This document shows, piece by piece, positions 1 to 9,589 of a stretch of 64,000 bases of DNA; position 1 is the stretch's first letter; the number at the start of each line of letters is the position of its first letter. This stretch comes from an uncultured Paracoccaceae bacterium (lineage in GTDB: Bacteria > Pseudomonadota > Alphaproteobacteria > Rhodobacterales > Rhodobacteraceae), in the NCBI GenBank assembly GCA_937907485.1, contig CALESR010000270.1, positions 7,582-71,581 of the forward strand. Direction: 5' to 3'. A program made the translations under genes and the position numbers. Below the pieces are notes generated by a model. The model searched no databases. It was not told the DNA's origin and worked only from the letters and a program-made list of their open reading frames with translations.

Positions 1-985
1 AGACGTTGCCGCCCAGATTCAGCGCATAGGCCGCGCCGAGGATGACCAGCGGCGTCATCAGCCCGCGCCGCGCCGCCAGCCAGCGCAGGCTGAGGCTGGC
101 GACCAGCAGCGCCATCGCCACCATGGCGGCCAAGGCCGCATGGCGCTCGTTCAGTGCGGCGCGATAGGCGTCGGCGGCCGGAACGCCGCCCGCGGCGTGC
201 GCAATGCGCGTCAGTGCGTCCTGCGGCACCAGGCGGGGCTCGACCCCGGCATGGGCCAGCCAGTCGGTGTTGATGGCCAAGGGCACGCGGGCGTCGCTCG
301 GGCCCCCGGCTGGCCAAGTGGCATGGGCGCCCGTCAACAGAACGGCGCCGTCAACCGGGCGCGCCTCGTCAGCCCAGATCACCCGCTCCAGCCGGTTTTC
401 GCCGTCCAGAAGGAACAGCCGCAGATCGACCAGCACCGGCCCTGTGGCCTCGAACCGCAGACCGGCATGGACCAGCGCCGCCCCGAAATCATGCCATTCG
501 GGCGGCGCGCTGCCGCCTGCGAAGCCTGCGCCGTAATAGCGAAACCCGGCCTCGCCCTGCGCCTTGACGGCATGGGGGCGCACATGGGCCAGCAGCGCGA
601 CTTGCGCCAGACCAAAGGCCACCCCGACCACCAGCGCGGGCATCAGCGACAACAGGGGCGCCCGCCCGGTGTTGGCGATCATCGCGCGCTCGTGCCCGCG
701 TGTCAGGTCGAATTCCACCCAAAGGATGCCGATCCCCATGCCGATCGGCAGGATTGCAGGCAAGTTGTAGAGCGCACGCAGCCACAGATACCAGGCCAGA
801 CGGGGGGCGCCCTCGGGCATCGCGGCCACGCCCTGGGCCGTCAGCACCCGGTCGTAATGCCCGGCCAGATCCAGCGCCAACACCAGCGCCAACGCCAGCG
901 CCACCACCAGCGCGGTGCGCAGTGCATAAAGCCGGGCGACATAGCGGGTTTCCAGCCCGAAGACGGCGAGCGGCGGGCGGGTCAC
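1..985 (-). CDS. LptG/LptF-family permease, partial at window edge
   Basis: About 328 residues are visible; the C-terminus lies beyond the left edge. The start is a GTG at 985 that overlaps the stop of the next permease as GTGA, so the two are translationally coupled. The visible part has the YjgP/YjgQ layout: an N-terminal membrane segment, two more hydrophobic segments around residues 65-130, a large soluble domain and another membrane segment near the cut. In the Lpt system, paired permeases of this family pull a lipid out of the inner membrane using LptB. The gene is last in an operon with an LptB-like ATPase and a flippase-like protein. Its neighbours make inositol and sphingoid-base-type lipids, so I infer a dedicated lipid exporter rather than the housekeeping LPS permease. 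The family call is firm; the substrate is not. Confidence 0.75.
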   Translation of the reverse strand, partial: MTRPPLAVFGLETRYVARLYALRTALVVALALALVLALDLAGHYDRVLTAQGVAAMPEGAPRLAWYLWLRALYNLPAILPIGMGIGILWVEFDLTRGHERAMIANTGRAPLLSLMPALVVGVAFGLAQVALLAHVRPHAVKAQGEAGFRYYGAGFAGGSAPPEWHDFGAALVHAGLRFEATGPVLVDLRLFLLDGENRLERVIWADEARPVDGAVLLTGAHATWPAGGPSDARVPLAINTDWLAHAGVEPRLVPQDALTRIAHAAGGVPAADAYRAALNERHAALAAMVAMALLVASLSLRWLAARRGLMTPLVILGAAYALNLGGNV

Positions 986-2142
986 AATCGTATCCCCTGA
1001 GGCAGAACCGATCCCGGCAAAAGCCGGGCCATCAGCCACGACACCAGCGCGACCAGTGCCAGCGCCAACCCGGCCACCGAGGCCAGGGCCGCCCCAGGCG
1101 GCAGACCGCCCAGCAGCGCCGCGCCCGGCGACAGTGCCAGCCCACCGCCGAGCACCGCACCCAAGGCCACCGGCAGCGCCGCCAACCGCAGCGGTCCGCG
1201 AGTCGCCGCCAGCGCCAGCCCGGCGATCAGCGGCGCGGTCAGTGCCAGCGCCATGCCCAGCACCCGTTCCAGCGCGACCTGTCCGGCGCGCGCATTTCCG
1301 CCGAACCAGTCCTGCACCACCTCGGGCAGGGTCGCCGTGCGCAGGGTTTCCCCCGGGCCCGGTGCGCCCGGCAGGTCGATGCGCACCGGACCCAGACGCA
1401 TGCGCTCGACAGCGATCTGCAGCCCGGCGGTGCGCGTCTGCCCCTCGGTGCGGGAGAACTGGATGATCCGTGCGCCTTCGAGGTCGAGCGCGCCACTCGC
1501 CGCGCCGGTGTCGAGGATCAGCCGGGTACGCGCGGCGGTGACCACTTGCTCTTCATCGGGATTCGGCCTGAGGAAAACGAAACTGCGTGCCCCGTCGCGG
1601 CCCTGCGGCTGCTGGTAAAAGGTCGTGCTGCCGATGCTCAGGAACCGCCCCTCGATCAGCTGCCCCTGTCGCACGGCCTCGAACTGCGCCTCGATCAGGC
1701 GCTGCGTCAGATGCCGGGCCGCCAGAGGTTCGACAAAACCGCGTAGGCCACCGGCGAGGGTCATCGCGACCAGACCCAGCAGCAGGCAAAAGCCGATCAA
1801 GGCGCGCGGTGGCACCCTGGCCGCGGCGAGAATCACCAGATCACCCGCCTCGCGCCGTCGCAGCAGCGCCAGATAGACCGCGATCACCACCGCCAGTGGC
1901 AGGCCGACCGACAGGATCTCGGGCGAGGCCAGAACCAGCGTCTGAGCAAGGAACCCCAGCCCCAACTGGTTGCGCAGCGTGTCGAACAGCAGATGCGTGA
2001 CCATCTTGTCGGAAAGGTAAAGCGCCTCGACCGCCAGAAGCATCAGCGCCATCTGCCCGATGACCTCGCGGCCCAGCACACGCAGATAGCGGCGCGGCAG
2101 GCGGGCGGTTCGGGGCGTGGCGAGCTGGGGGGCGGTTTGCAT
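982..2142 (-). CDS. LptF/LptG-family permease (386 aa)
   Basis: A membrane protein of the YjgP/YjgQ family, the inner-membrane permease half of Lpt-type exporters. Three hydrophobic segments cover about residues 25-125, followed by a soluble beta-rich region (about 140-285) and three more hydrophobic segments to the end, as usual for LptF/LptG. I place the start at the ATG at 2142, 7 bp after the upstream lptB stop. An in-frame start at 2220 would overlap lptB by 71 bp and add an arginine-rich leader, so I reject it. No clear Shine-Dalgarno is seen, which suits translational coupling. It is followed by a second permease, giving the expected LptF plus LptG pair. LptA, LptC and LptD are not in the window. 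Confidence 0.8.
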   Translation of the reverse strand: MQTAPQLATPRTARLPRRYLRVLGREVIGQMALMLLAVEALYLSDKMVTHLLFDTLRNQLGLGFLAQTLVLASPEILSVGLPLAVVIAVYLALLRRREAGDLVILAAARVPPRALIGFCLLLGLVAMTLAGGLRGFVEPLAARHLTQRLIEAQFEAVRQGQLIEGRFLSIGSTTFYQQPQGRDGARSFVFLRPNPDEEQVVTAARTRLILDTGAASGALDLEGARIIQFSRTEGQTRTAGLQIAVERMRLGPVRIDLPGAPGPGETLRTATLPEVVQDWFGGNARAGQVALERVLGMALALTAPLIAGLALAATRGPLRLAALPVALGAVLGGGLALSPGAALLGGLPPGAALASVAGLALALVALVSWLMARLLPGSVLPQGIRL

Positions 2143-2149
2143 GGGCGGG

Positions 2150-2890
2150 CTATCGCGCTGGGCCAAGCCAGAGCGCCCGCAGCGCCGGGTCGCCGGCGAT
2201 CTCGTCAGGGGGCGCGTCATGCAGCACGATGCCCTGCGCGATCACGACCACGCGGTCGCAGATCGACAATGTGTCGTGCACATTGTGGTCGGTGACCAGA
2301 ATGCCGATGCCCCGCGCGGCCAGATCGCGGATCTGCGCCTTGACCTGTGCAATCGACAGCGGGTCGAGCCCGGAAAACGGCTCGTCCAGCAGCAGATACC
2401 GTGGCTGAACGGCAAGGAGCCGGGCGATTTCGCAGCGCCGCCGTTGCCCGCCCGATACCTGCCGCGGTTTGGCGTCCCGCACCTCGGTCAGGCCCATGTC
2501 GCTCAGCAGAGTCTCCAGTCGCGCCTCGCGGATGGAGCGGTCGGGTTCGTGGTTTTGCAGCGCCAGACGGATATTGTCGGCCAGGCTGAGGCCGCGAAAG
2601 GCCGAGGGTTCCTGCGGCAGATAGCCAAGGCCGCAGCGCGCGCGTGCGTAAGGTGCAAGGCCGGTCAGGTCGCGTCCGTCGAGCAGCACTCGGCCACGGT
2701 CGGGCGACTCGGCGCCGGTCAGCAGGCGGTAGATCGTGGTTTTCCCGGCGCCATTCGGCCCCAGCAGACCGACGATCTGGCCGGGTTGCACGGCAAAGCT
2801 GGCATCCGCAACCGCCTGCACGCCGCGATAGCGCTTTGACAGACCGACCGCAGCTAGCGAGGGCAGGGTGTCAGGGGGGCCGTCGGTCAT
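2150..2890 (-). CDS. lptB: LptB-type ABC transporter ATPase
   Basis: A 246-residue soluble ATPase of the LptB size (about 240). It has Walker A GPNGAGKTT, signature VSGGQRRRCEIARLLA, Walker B YLLLDEP, D-loop SGLDPLS and an H-switch histidine in TDHN. The start ATG at 2890 overlaps the stop of the upstream flippase-like gene as ATGA. In the Lpt machine this protein binds the coupling helices of LptF and LptG, and two LptF/G-type permeases follow directly. Canonical lptB usually sits with lptA and lptC, which are absent here, so this is probably a paralogue serving the local lipid pathway. A branched-chain amino acid LivF-like ATPase is excluded by the permease partners. Confidence 0.87.
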   Translation of the reverse strand: MTDGPPDTLPSLAAVGLSKRYRGVQAVADASFAVQPGQIVGLLGPNGAGKTTIYRLLTGAESPDRGRVLLDGRDLTGLAPYARARCGLGYLPQEPSAFRGLSLADNIRLALQNHEPDRSIREARLETLLSDMGLTEVRDAKPRQVSGGQRRRCEIARLLAVQPRYLLLDEPFSGLDPLSIAQVKAQIRDLAARGIGILVTDHNVHDTLSICDRVVVIAQGIVLHDAPPDEIAGDPALRALWLGPAR

Positions 2891-3879
2891 GACGCCGATT
2901 TCGGCCCGGACGGCATCGCGCCCAGTCCCAGTGCCACCACGCCGACGATCAGCACCGTCACCAGCATGAGGCCTTGATGCAGCACGCCGATGGCGATGGC
3001 CTGCGCAGGGGGGGTGCCCAGCGCGGCATAGGTCGAGACCACCGCCAGGGCCTGTGGGCCCAGATGCACCGGCGCCAGCGGCAGCAGCGACACCAGACTG
3101 ATCGAGGCCACCGCCAGCAGCGCCAGCGCGGGCGAGGCCTGAATACCCAGCGCGTGCTGCAGCGCCAGCGCGGCGGCGACCTCGAGCGCCTTCTTGGCCA
3201 GCGCCAGTATGGTTCCCGGCACCAGCACCCGGCGGCGCAGCAACTGCCCGACGTCCGACGCATAGCGGGCGATCACCCCGCCGATCCGCGCCGTCCAACG
3301 CTGCCCAAAGCGGCGCAAAGCGAAGAGCAGCAGGCCCAGTCCCAGCATCCCGGCGGTCAGCGCAAGGGTCGCGTGGCGCAGCGACTCTGGCAGCGGGGCG
3401 AGCGCAAGAGCCAGCGCCAGCAAGGCCAGTTTGGCCGCTCCGGCCAGCACCTGATCGAGGGTCATGACCCCCGTGGCCTCGGCCGGCGTCAATCCGGCAT
3501 GGGCGTGCAGCGCCGCGGCCCCCGTGGCGACACCGCCGAGGCCGGACACCGCAAACCGCGCGCCGATCGACAGCGCGACAACCTGCGCCATCACCGGCCA
3601 GCGCACCCGGCGCAGCGGTGCGGCAAGGCACCGCCATTGCCAGACCCAGAGAGGATAGACCGCCAGACTGGCCGCCAGCGCCAGCGCCAGCAAGGCAGAA
3701 TCTGTCGCGGCCAGTGCAAGGCCGACCTGCTGCCACGGCGTCAGAACGATCCCCAGAACCAGCAATCCGCCGATGACCAGCGCCGCACCCGCCACCACCA
3801 GCCGCCGACCTCGGCCCAAAGGGCCAGTCGAGCGCAGCGGCGCATGCAGCGAGGCTGCGTCGCGATGTCCTATGCGCAT
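2887..3879 (-). CDS. UPF0104 / LPG-synthase-TM-type flippase-like membrane protein
   Basis: A 330-residue polytopic membrane protein with about eight hydrophobic segments. Composition and layout match the UPF0104 (YbhN/AglD/MprF N-terminal, lysylphosphatidylglycerol-synthase transmembrane) family, including a GLGGVATG-type segment near residues 108-116. Relatives are linked to flipping or handling of lipids and lipid-linked sugars; the exact activity here is unknown. It is the first gene of an operon with lptB and two permeases, and is divergent from ino1 across about 80 bp. I infer that it moves the inositol or sphingoid lipid, or a glycosylated intermediate, across the inner membrane before Lpt-type extraction. 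The start at 3879 is the first ATG downstream of the intergenic region. Confidence 0.65.
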   Translation of the reverse strand: MRIGHRDAASLHAPLRSTGPLGRGRRLVVAGAALVIGGLLVLGIVLTPWQQVGLALAATDSALLALALAASLAVYPLWVWQWRCLAAPLRRVRWPVMAQVVALSIGARFAVSGLGGVATGAAALHAHAGLTPAEATGVMTLDQVLAGAAKLALLALALALAPLPESLRHATLALTAGMLGLGLLLFALRRFGQRWTARIGGVIARYASDVGQLLRRRVLVPGTILALAKKALEVAAALALQHALGIQASPALALLAVASISLVSLLPLAPVHLGPQALAVVSTYAALGTPPAQAIAIGVLHQGLMLVTVLIVGVVALGLGAMPSGPKSAS

Positions 3880-3958
3880 GCCGGGGTTACCAACTGGCTG
3901 GTGAAGGGGACAGAAGCTTGATATCTGGAATTGTTAGTCAAATCAGGATGAGAAAGCA
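3880..3958. promoter_or_regulatory. Divergent promoter interval of the lipid locus
   Basis: This 79-bp gap separates the divergent flippase-lptBFG operon (minus) and ino1-spt operon (plus). Its right half is clearly AT-richer than the surroundings, and an AGGA at 3945-3948 is a plausible ribosome-binding site for ino1. I see no convincing -35/-10 pair. One shared control region for synthesis and export genes is inferred from the geometry only. Confidence 0.4.
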
Positions 3959-5041
<1,083 letters not shown>

Positions 5042-5062
5042 GGGCGGTGGCGACAGGGGCGG

Positions 5063-6295
5063 ATGATGGGCGAGGGCGCGGCAACCGGACGGTCGTTCAA
5101 CGAGGTGATGGGCAAGCGCATTGCCCGCGCGTTTCAGCGCGTTGCCGAGGGGATGAGCGCCGACGAGTTCAACCGCTCTGGCGCGCGGGAGGCCTTTTTT
5201 GCCCCGATCGACGCATTGGAGTCCGCGACCACGGCGCAAGGTGGGCAGTTTCTCAGCTTTGGCCATTACGACTATCTCGGGTTGACGCGGCACCCTGCGG
5301 TGATCGAGGCGGGGGTGGCGGCGCTGCGCCAGCATGGCAGCGGTGCGGGCGCCTCGCGGCTGGTCGGCGGCGAAAGGCTGGCCCACCGCGCGCTTGAAAC
5401 CGCGATGGCGCGGTTCCTCGGGGTGGATGCGACGCTGGCGGTCATCAGTGGGTATCTGACCAACCTGTCGCTGATCCCGCATCTGCTGACCGCAAAGGAT
5501 CTGCTGATCCTCGACGATCTGGCGCACAACTCGATCGCCAGCACGGCCCGCATTGGCGGTTATGCCTGCCGGACCTTTGCTCACAACGATTGCGACGCGC
5601 TCGAACGTATCCTGACCACGGAACGTGCCCGCTATCGCCATGTGCTGATTGTCACCGAGGGGCTGTTCTCGATGGATGGCGACATCCCGGACCTGCCGCG
5701 GATTCTGGCGCTCAAGGAGGCCCACAACGCCTGGCTGATGCTGGACGAGGCGCATTCCTATGGCGTGCTGGGGGCGACAGGGCGCGGCATCACCGAACAT
5801 TTCGGCGTCGATCCGCGACGAGTCGATATCTCGGTCGGCACGTTGTCCAAGAGTTTCGGCGCCTCGGGCGGGTTGATCGTCGCCGCCGAGCACGTCATCG
5901 AATGGCTGCGTTATACACTGCCGGGCTTTGTGTTCAGCGTCGGCCTGTCGCCGGTTGCCGTGGCGACGGTGCATGCGGCGCTGGATCTGCTGATCGCCGA
6001 GCCCGAGCGACTGGCCCGCATGAACGAGGCGTCGCGGTATTTCCTGGCGCAGGCGCGGGCGGCGGGGCTGAACACTGGCCCGGCGATCGGAACGGCGGTG
6101 GTGCCGGTGATCTTTGCCGATACCCAGCAAACCATGCTGGCGGCCCGGCGGCTGCGCGAGGCGGGCATTTATGCCCCGCCGGTGGCGACGGTCGGCGTGC
6201 CCTCGGACAGTCCGCGCATTCGGTTTTTCCTGACGGCGAATCACACAACCGCCGATATCGACCGCGCGATAGCCGTGCTGGTCGGGTCAGCCTGA
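5063..6295 (+). CDS. spt: Alpha-oxoamine synthase, serine palmitoyltransferase type
   Basis: A 410-residue PLP enzyme of fold type I. It has the internal-aldimine lysine in VGTLSKSFGASGG, the aspartate and histidine in LDEAHSYGVLG, and the glycine-rich GSGAGASRLVGG. An N-terminal extension and the motif set fit serine palmitoyltransferase (serine plus acyl-CoA or acyl-ACP to 3-ketosphinganine) better than BioF, KBL or ALA synthase; those remain possible because assignment within this family by eye is uncertain. It lies 21 bp after ino1 in the same operon, and its 3' end overlaps the convergent reductase by 9 bp. I infer that it commits acyl chains to a sphingoid base in the cytoplasm or at the inner membrane. 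ATGs at 5063 and 5066 are both possible. Confidence 0.75.
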   Translation: MMGEGAATGRSFNEVMGKRIARAFQRVAEGMSADEFNRSGAREAFFAPIDALESATTAQGGQFLSFGHYDYLGLTRHPAVIEAGVAALRQHGSGAGASRLVGGERLAHRALETAMARFLGVDATLAVISGYLTNLSLIPHLLTAKDLLILDDLAHNSIASTARIGGYACRTFAHNDCDALERILTTERARYRHVLIVTEGLFSMDGDIPDLPRILALKEAHNAWLMLDEAHSYGVLGATGRGITEHFGVDPRRVDISVGTLSKSFGASGGLIVAAEHVIEWLRYTLPGFVFSVGLSPVAVATVHAALDLLIAEPERLARMNEASRYFLAQARAAGLNTGPAIGTAVVPVIFADTQQTMLAARRLREAGIYAPPVATVGVPSDSPRIRFFLTANHTTADIDRAIAVLVGSA

Positions 6296-7102
6296 CGGGC
6301 CTTCGCCCTCGCCCGGATCGGGGGCACTGCCGGTGTGTTTCAGACTGTAGGTCAGGATGCGGTCGACCAGCGCGTCTGGCGCCAAGGCCCCCAGCGCCAC
6401 CGCCAGCCGCAGGGGCCAGGGAAAGGCGCTGATTCGCGCGCCGCGCGCGACGTCGTGGGCGATGCGCTGCGCCGCGCGCTCGGCGCTCCACAGCCAGGGG
6501 CGCGGGGTGGTCAGCGACTGGCTCATCGGGGTATCGACAAAGCCCGGCAGCACCAGCGTCACCGCAACACCCTGCGGGCGCAGCAACCGGCGCGTCCCCT
6601 CGGCATAGATCCTGAGGGCGGCCTTGGACGCGGAATAGACCGGCGCCTGCGGCAACCCGATGCCCCCCTGAACCGAGCCGATGATGACCACATGCCCGGC
6701 GCCGCGTTGCGCCATGCGGGGCTGCAAGGGAGTCAACGTGTTCAGCACGCCCATCATGTTCACCGCCATCAGGTCGCGGGCCTGCGCGCCCCGCTCGCCG
6801 CCCGGTGGCGCCAGTGCGCGCCCGCCGCCCAGGCCCGCCCCGGCGATCACCAGATCGACCGCTTGCCGCTGGTCGCACCCCTCGATCCAGGGTTCCAGGC
6901 GGTCGTGGTCGGTGACGTCGATGCGGGCGGCCTCGACCGTGGCGCCGCGCTGGCGGCAGGCCTCGGCAGTGGCGGCCAGCCGCTCGGCGTCGCGGCCATT
7001 GAGCGACAGCGCACGACCCGGCGCGGCGTAATGCAGCGCCAGCGCACGGCCGATGCCGCTGCTCGCGCCGGTAATCAGCACATGCTGGGGTTTGGTCCGC
7101 AT
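6287..7102 (-). CDS. Short-chain dehydrogenase/reductase, possible 3-ketosphinganine reductase
   Basis: A 271-residue classical SDR. The cofactor motif TGASSGIG is at residues 11-18, NAG-like AGAGLGGG follows, the catalytic serine is in IGSVQGG and the YSASKAAL motif supplies Tyr and Lys. SDRs of this length and layout include 3-ketodihydrosphingosine reductases (KDSR/CerR-like). Next to a serine palmitoyltransferase-type gene, that is the most natural role: NADPH reduction of 3-ketosphinganine to sphinganine. The start at 7102 is fixed by a GGAG 6 bp upstream; an earlier ATG at 7132 lacks this. The gene converges on and overlaps the spt 3' end, and is divergent from the CDP-alcohol phosphatidyltransferase gene. 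Confidence 0.7.
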   Translation of the reverse strand: MRTKPQHVLITGASSGIGRALALHYAAPGRALSLNGRDAERLAATAEACRQRGATVEAARIDVTDHDRLEPWIEGCDQRQAVDLVIAGAGLGGGRALAPPGGERGAQARDLMAVNMMGVLNTLTPLQPRMAQRGAGHVVIIGSVQGGIGLPQAPVYSASKAALRIYAEGTRRLLRPQGVAVTLVLPGFVDTPMSQSLTTPRPWLWSAERAAQRIAHDVARGARISAFPWPLRLAVALGALAPDALVDRILTYSLKHTGSAPDPGEGEGPSG

Positions 7103-7222
7103 TGAGGGCTCCTTGCCCTGTGGTGGTATCACGCGCGCCGGGTTCCTCGCCAGTCGGAACGACGGGATGGCGGCTTTGTCGGCCTGTCGCTATGCTGGCC
7201 GCGCCGCCAGAAGGGGTCTGCC

Positions 7223-7825
7223 TTGCGCATCCATGAACCGTTCGTCGAACCCGTTGCCCGCCGTCTGGTGGGGTCCGGCATCAGCCCCGATGCGCTGACG
7301 CTGGCCTCGGTGCCACCGGCGGTGCTCGCCGGGGTCTGCGCGGCCGTCGGCTGGTTCGAGGCGGCGGCGCTGGCCTTCACACTTAGCGGTGTGCTCGACC
7401 TGCTCGATGGGGCGCTGGCGCGGGCGATGGATCGGCGCAGCCGGTTCGGCGCCTTGCTCGATTCGTCGCTTGACCGGGTCGCGGATGCCTGTGTGCCGAT
7501 CGGGCTGGTGGTGTTTTACAGTGCGCAGGGCGGGCTGGCCGCAATCCCGGCGCTGGCGCTGCTGGCGTCGCTGTGGGTCTCGTATATCCGCGCGCGGGCG
7601 CAGTCGCTGGCGCTGGAACTGCCCCGGCTGTGGATGCGCCGCGAGGACCGCTTTGTCGCGCTGGTGCTGGCGCTGCTGGCGGCGCGCTGGGTGGCGCCCG
7701 AGTCTGACGTGCCCGCGGTGCTGCTGCTGTGGGTCTGCGCTGCCATCGCGGTTCTGGGGATGATTGCCGGTGGCATGGCGCTGGTGCAGGCGGCACGACT
7801 GGCCCGTCAACCGCCCGAGGCGTGA
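7223..7825 (+). CDS. CDP-alcohol phosphatidyltransferase
   Basis: A 200-residue membrane enzyme with the full family signature DLLDGALAR, then G-x3-D-x3-D in GALLDSSLD (residues about 56-85), and several hydrophobic segments. The family joins a CDP-activated lipid to an alcohol such as glycerol phosphate, serine, inositol or inositol phosphate. Near ino1 the likely acceptor is inositol 1-/3-phosphate or inositol, giving a phosphatidylinositol(-phosphate) or an inositol-phosphate sphingolipid. The start is a TTG at 7223 with AAGGGG 6 bp upstream; the nearby ATG at 7233 is out of frame. The 3' end overlaps the convergent glycosyltransferase by 19 bp. PgsA is less likely in this context but cannot be ruled out. 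Confidence 0.82.
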   Translation: MRIHEPFVEPVARRLVGSGISPDALTLASVPPAVLAGVCAAVGWFEAAALAFTLSGVLDLLDGALARAMDRRSRFGALLDSSLDRVADACVPIGLVVFYSAQGGLAAIPALALLASLWVSYIRARAQSLALELPRLWMRREDRFVALVLALLAARWVAPESDVPAVLLLWVCAAIAVLGMIAGGMALVQAARLARQPPEA

Positions 7826-8688
7826 TTGCCCCAGTCCGCCGCAAAGACCGCGATGGCCGTGGCGTCATTCTGGCCCGAGCGGTTTGGCCCGTCGGTCAGC
7901 GCCTGAATCGCCGAGGCGAGGGTCTCGACCGGAAAGCTGCGGGTCGGCACCACCAGCCGCGGCACGCCGCGCCGCGCCAGATGCCCCGAGACCCAGACAT
8001 CATCGACCCAGCGCACGGCCTCGGGCATGCCCGAGAAATCGTGCACCGCCGCATCCAGCGCCCTCGGCGGCAGCAGATAGCCCCAGGTGCCAAACAGGAT
8101 ATCGACCGGGACCAGCCGGGTCTGCGCACTGCACAGAACGTGGTGCAGCGCGGGAAACTCTCGCCCCGGCGTCAGGCACACGCCACGCAGGCCCAGCGCG
8201 GCGGTGGGGTTCGCCCGGTGTGCAGTCAGCAGCGAGGCCAGAAAATCGCGCGGATAGACCACGTCATCATCGACAACCACGAGGCAGGCGTCGGGGTCAG
8301 CCGCCAGTGTTGGCAACAGCTTGGTCACCGGGCCTTCGTCGGTGCAGCGCAGCACCTCGACACCGGGCGGCAGACCCAGCGTCTGTGGGTCAGGATAGGC
8401 CGCGCCGTCGCGTCGGCGGGTCCGGGGCAGGCACAGCACGATGCGGTCGGCGGGCTGGGACTGGTCGATCAGACTGCGCAGGACGCGGTGCAGCCGATGC
8501 GCGCGGGCGGGAATCGTGGTCAGCGTCACCACCAGCCGTTCGGGCCGCGGTGTGGCGGGCACTGGAGCGGGCACCCGCCAGCCCAGCCGCAGCGCCCGCA
8601 GATACAGCCCGGCGATCTGCGCCAGACTGGGCTGGCGATAGCGCGCAAGACTGCGGGCGATGTTTTGCAACAGGGGCACTTTGGTCAT
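7807..8688 (-). CDS. GT-A-fold glycosyltransferase (293 aa)
   Basis: A probable sugar-nucleotide glycosyltransferase. The N-terminal half starts with a beta strand LVVTLTTIPAR near residues 45-55 and contains a metal-binding acidic triplet in VVVDDDVVYP (about 135-145). WVDDVWVSG further on is typical of GT-A enzymes and resembles the acceptor-side ED/DD motif. No membrane segment is obvious, so it likely acts at the cytoplasmic face. It is coupled by ATGA overlap to the GT32 gene just upstream, so the two probably act on the same acceptor. I cannot name the CAZy family or the sugar. Confidence 0.65.
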   Translation of the reverse strand: MTKVPLLQNIARSLARYRQPSLAQIAGLYLRALRLGWRVPAPVPATPRPERLVVTLTTIPARAHRLHRVLRSLIDQSQPADRIVLCLPRTRRRDGAAYPDPQTLGLPPGVEVLRCTDEGPVTKLLPTLAADPDACLVVVDDDVVYPRDFLASLLTAHRANPTAALGLRGVCLTPGREFPALHHVLCSAQTRLVPVDILFGTWGYLLPPRALDAAVHDFSGMPEAVRWVDDVWVSGHLARRGVPRLVVPTRSFPVETLASAIQALTDGPNRSGQNDATAIAVFAADWGNHASGG

Positions 8689-9458
8689 GGCGCCCAGACC
8701 TCGGCCGCGGGGCGCCAGACCGGCGCGGCAAAGGGATTGACCAGGCGATTGCGCTCGATCCAGCGGCGGGTCAGCGAGGGGCGGGGCAAGCCTGCGTCCT
8801 TCCAACTGCCCTGCGTCAGGTGGCGGGTGACGATGTGGCGGTTCACTGGCCAGATGTCGGGATAGTCCAGCGGCGCCATGAGTTGGATCTGCGCGCCGAT
8901 CCAGACCTCGGGCCAAGGGCGTTCTTGCAACAGGCGGGTCAGCATCCGGGGCCCGGTGATGTCCTCGATCCGGTGCCGGGGGGGCTGGGGTTCGGCGGCG
9001 AACAGCGCAAAGGCCCGCTCGATCGCCGCGCGCAGGAGTGGATGGCCGGGCCGGGTTGCCAGAATGCAATTGGCGATCTGCAGCGGCTTGAGATAGCCCA
9101 ACTCGCGCTGACGCCGGGCGCCCAGATGCGCCTCGATCGACAGCGAGCATGGGCGCGCGAACAGGTCAGGCGGCAAGGGGCGCAGGGGTTGCATGTCGAT
9201 ATCGGCATAGAGCCCGCCATCGCGCCACAGCACGGCCAGCCGGAACACATCGGCGCGCATCACGCCAAAGGGCATCGCGTCAAAGGCGGCGAGGTGCTGG
9301 GGCGCGACCTCGGCCAACACCGCGCGGCTGGCGTCGTCGTCGTATAACCGCAGCTCCAGGCCCGGGTTGAGCCGTGCCCAATCCGCACGCAGGGCCTCGG
9401 CCTGGGGCGGCAGTCGGGCCGTTTTCCAGGTTTGCGACAGGATGCGGGGCAGGGGCAT
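8685..9458 (-). CDS. GT32-type glycosyltransferase (OCH1/SUR1-like, DXD)
   Basis: A 257-residue enzyme of the DXD-containing sugar-transferase family (GT32). It opens with PRILSQTWKT, typical of the family (IPKIIHQTWK), and has the hallmark ADVFRLAVLWRDGGLYADID, where the DID is the metal/sugar-nucleotide DXD. In fungi, GT32 members SUR1 and CSH1 are the catalytic subunits of mannosyl-inositol-phosphoceramide synthase; others add sugars in bacterial capsule or LPS loci. Its position in a cluster with ino1 and a sphingoid-base synthase makes an inositol-lipid acceptor attractive, but that is inference. It is first in a two-gene minus operon with the following glycosyltransferase. Confidence 0.75.
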   Translation of the reverse strand: MPLPRILSQTWKTARLPPQAEALRADWARLNPGLELRLYDDDASRAVLAEVAPQHLAAFDAMPFGVMRADVFRLAVLWRDGGLYADIDMQPLRPLPPDLFARPCSLSIEAHLGARRQRELGYLKPLQIANCILATRPGHPLLRAAIERAFALFAAEPQPPRHRIEDITGPRMLTRLLQERPWPEVWIGAQIQLMAPLDYPDIWPVNRHIVTRHLTQGSWKDAGLPRPSLTRRWIERNRLVNPFAAPVWRPAAEVWAP

Positions 9459-9589
9459 GGGATATCCAGCAGGGATCAGCGCGCAGGATACGGTGACCGG
9501 CGCAGGGTTTCAACCGGCGCGGCATCGCGGCCAATTGCACAGGGTGCGCCTCGCGGTCTAGGGTCGGGTGCACGACAAAGGACCGCCCT
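9459..9589. promoter_or_regulatory. Divergent intergenic region
   Basis: This 131-bp gap lies between the GT32 operon (minus) and the deacetylase gene (plus), so it should hold promoters for both. An AAAGGA at 9577-9582 is the likely ribosome-binding site for the deacetylase GTG start. I see no clear operator or terminator. Confidence 0.35.

Noticed and set aside
140..1000. Long plus-strand open frames opposite the first permease genes
   Set aside because: They are low-complexity, Arg/Gln/Pro-rich translations antisense to membrane-protein genes; typical shadows in high-GC DNA.
2891..3736. N-terminal extension of lptB to 3736
   Set aside because: The extension is an out-of-frame reading of the flippase-like gene; the LptB domain starts right after the ATG at 2890.
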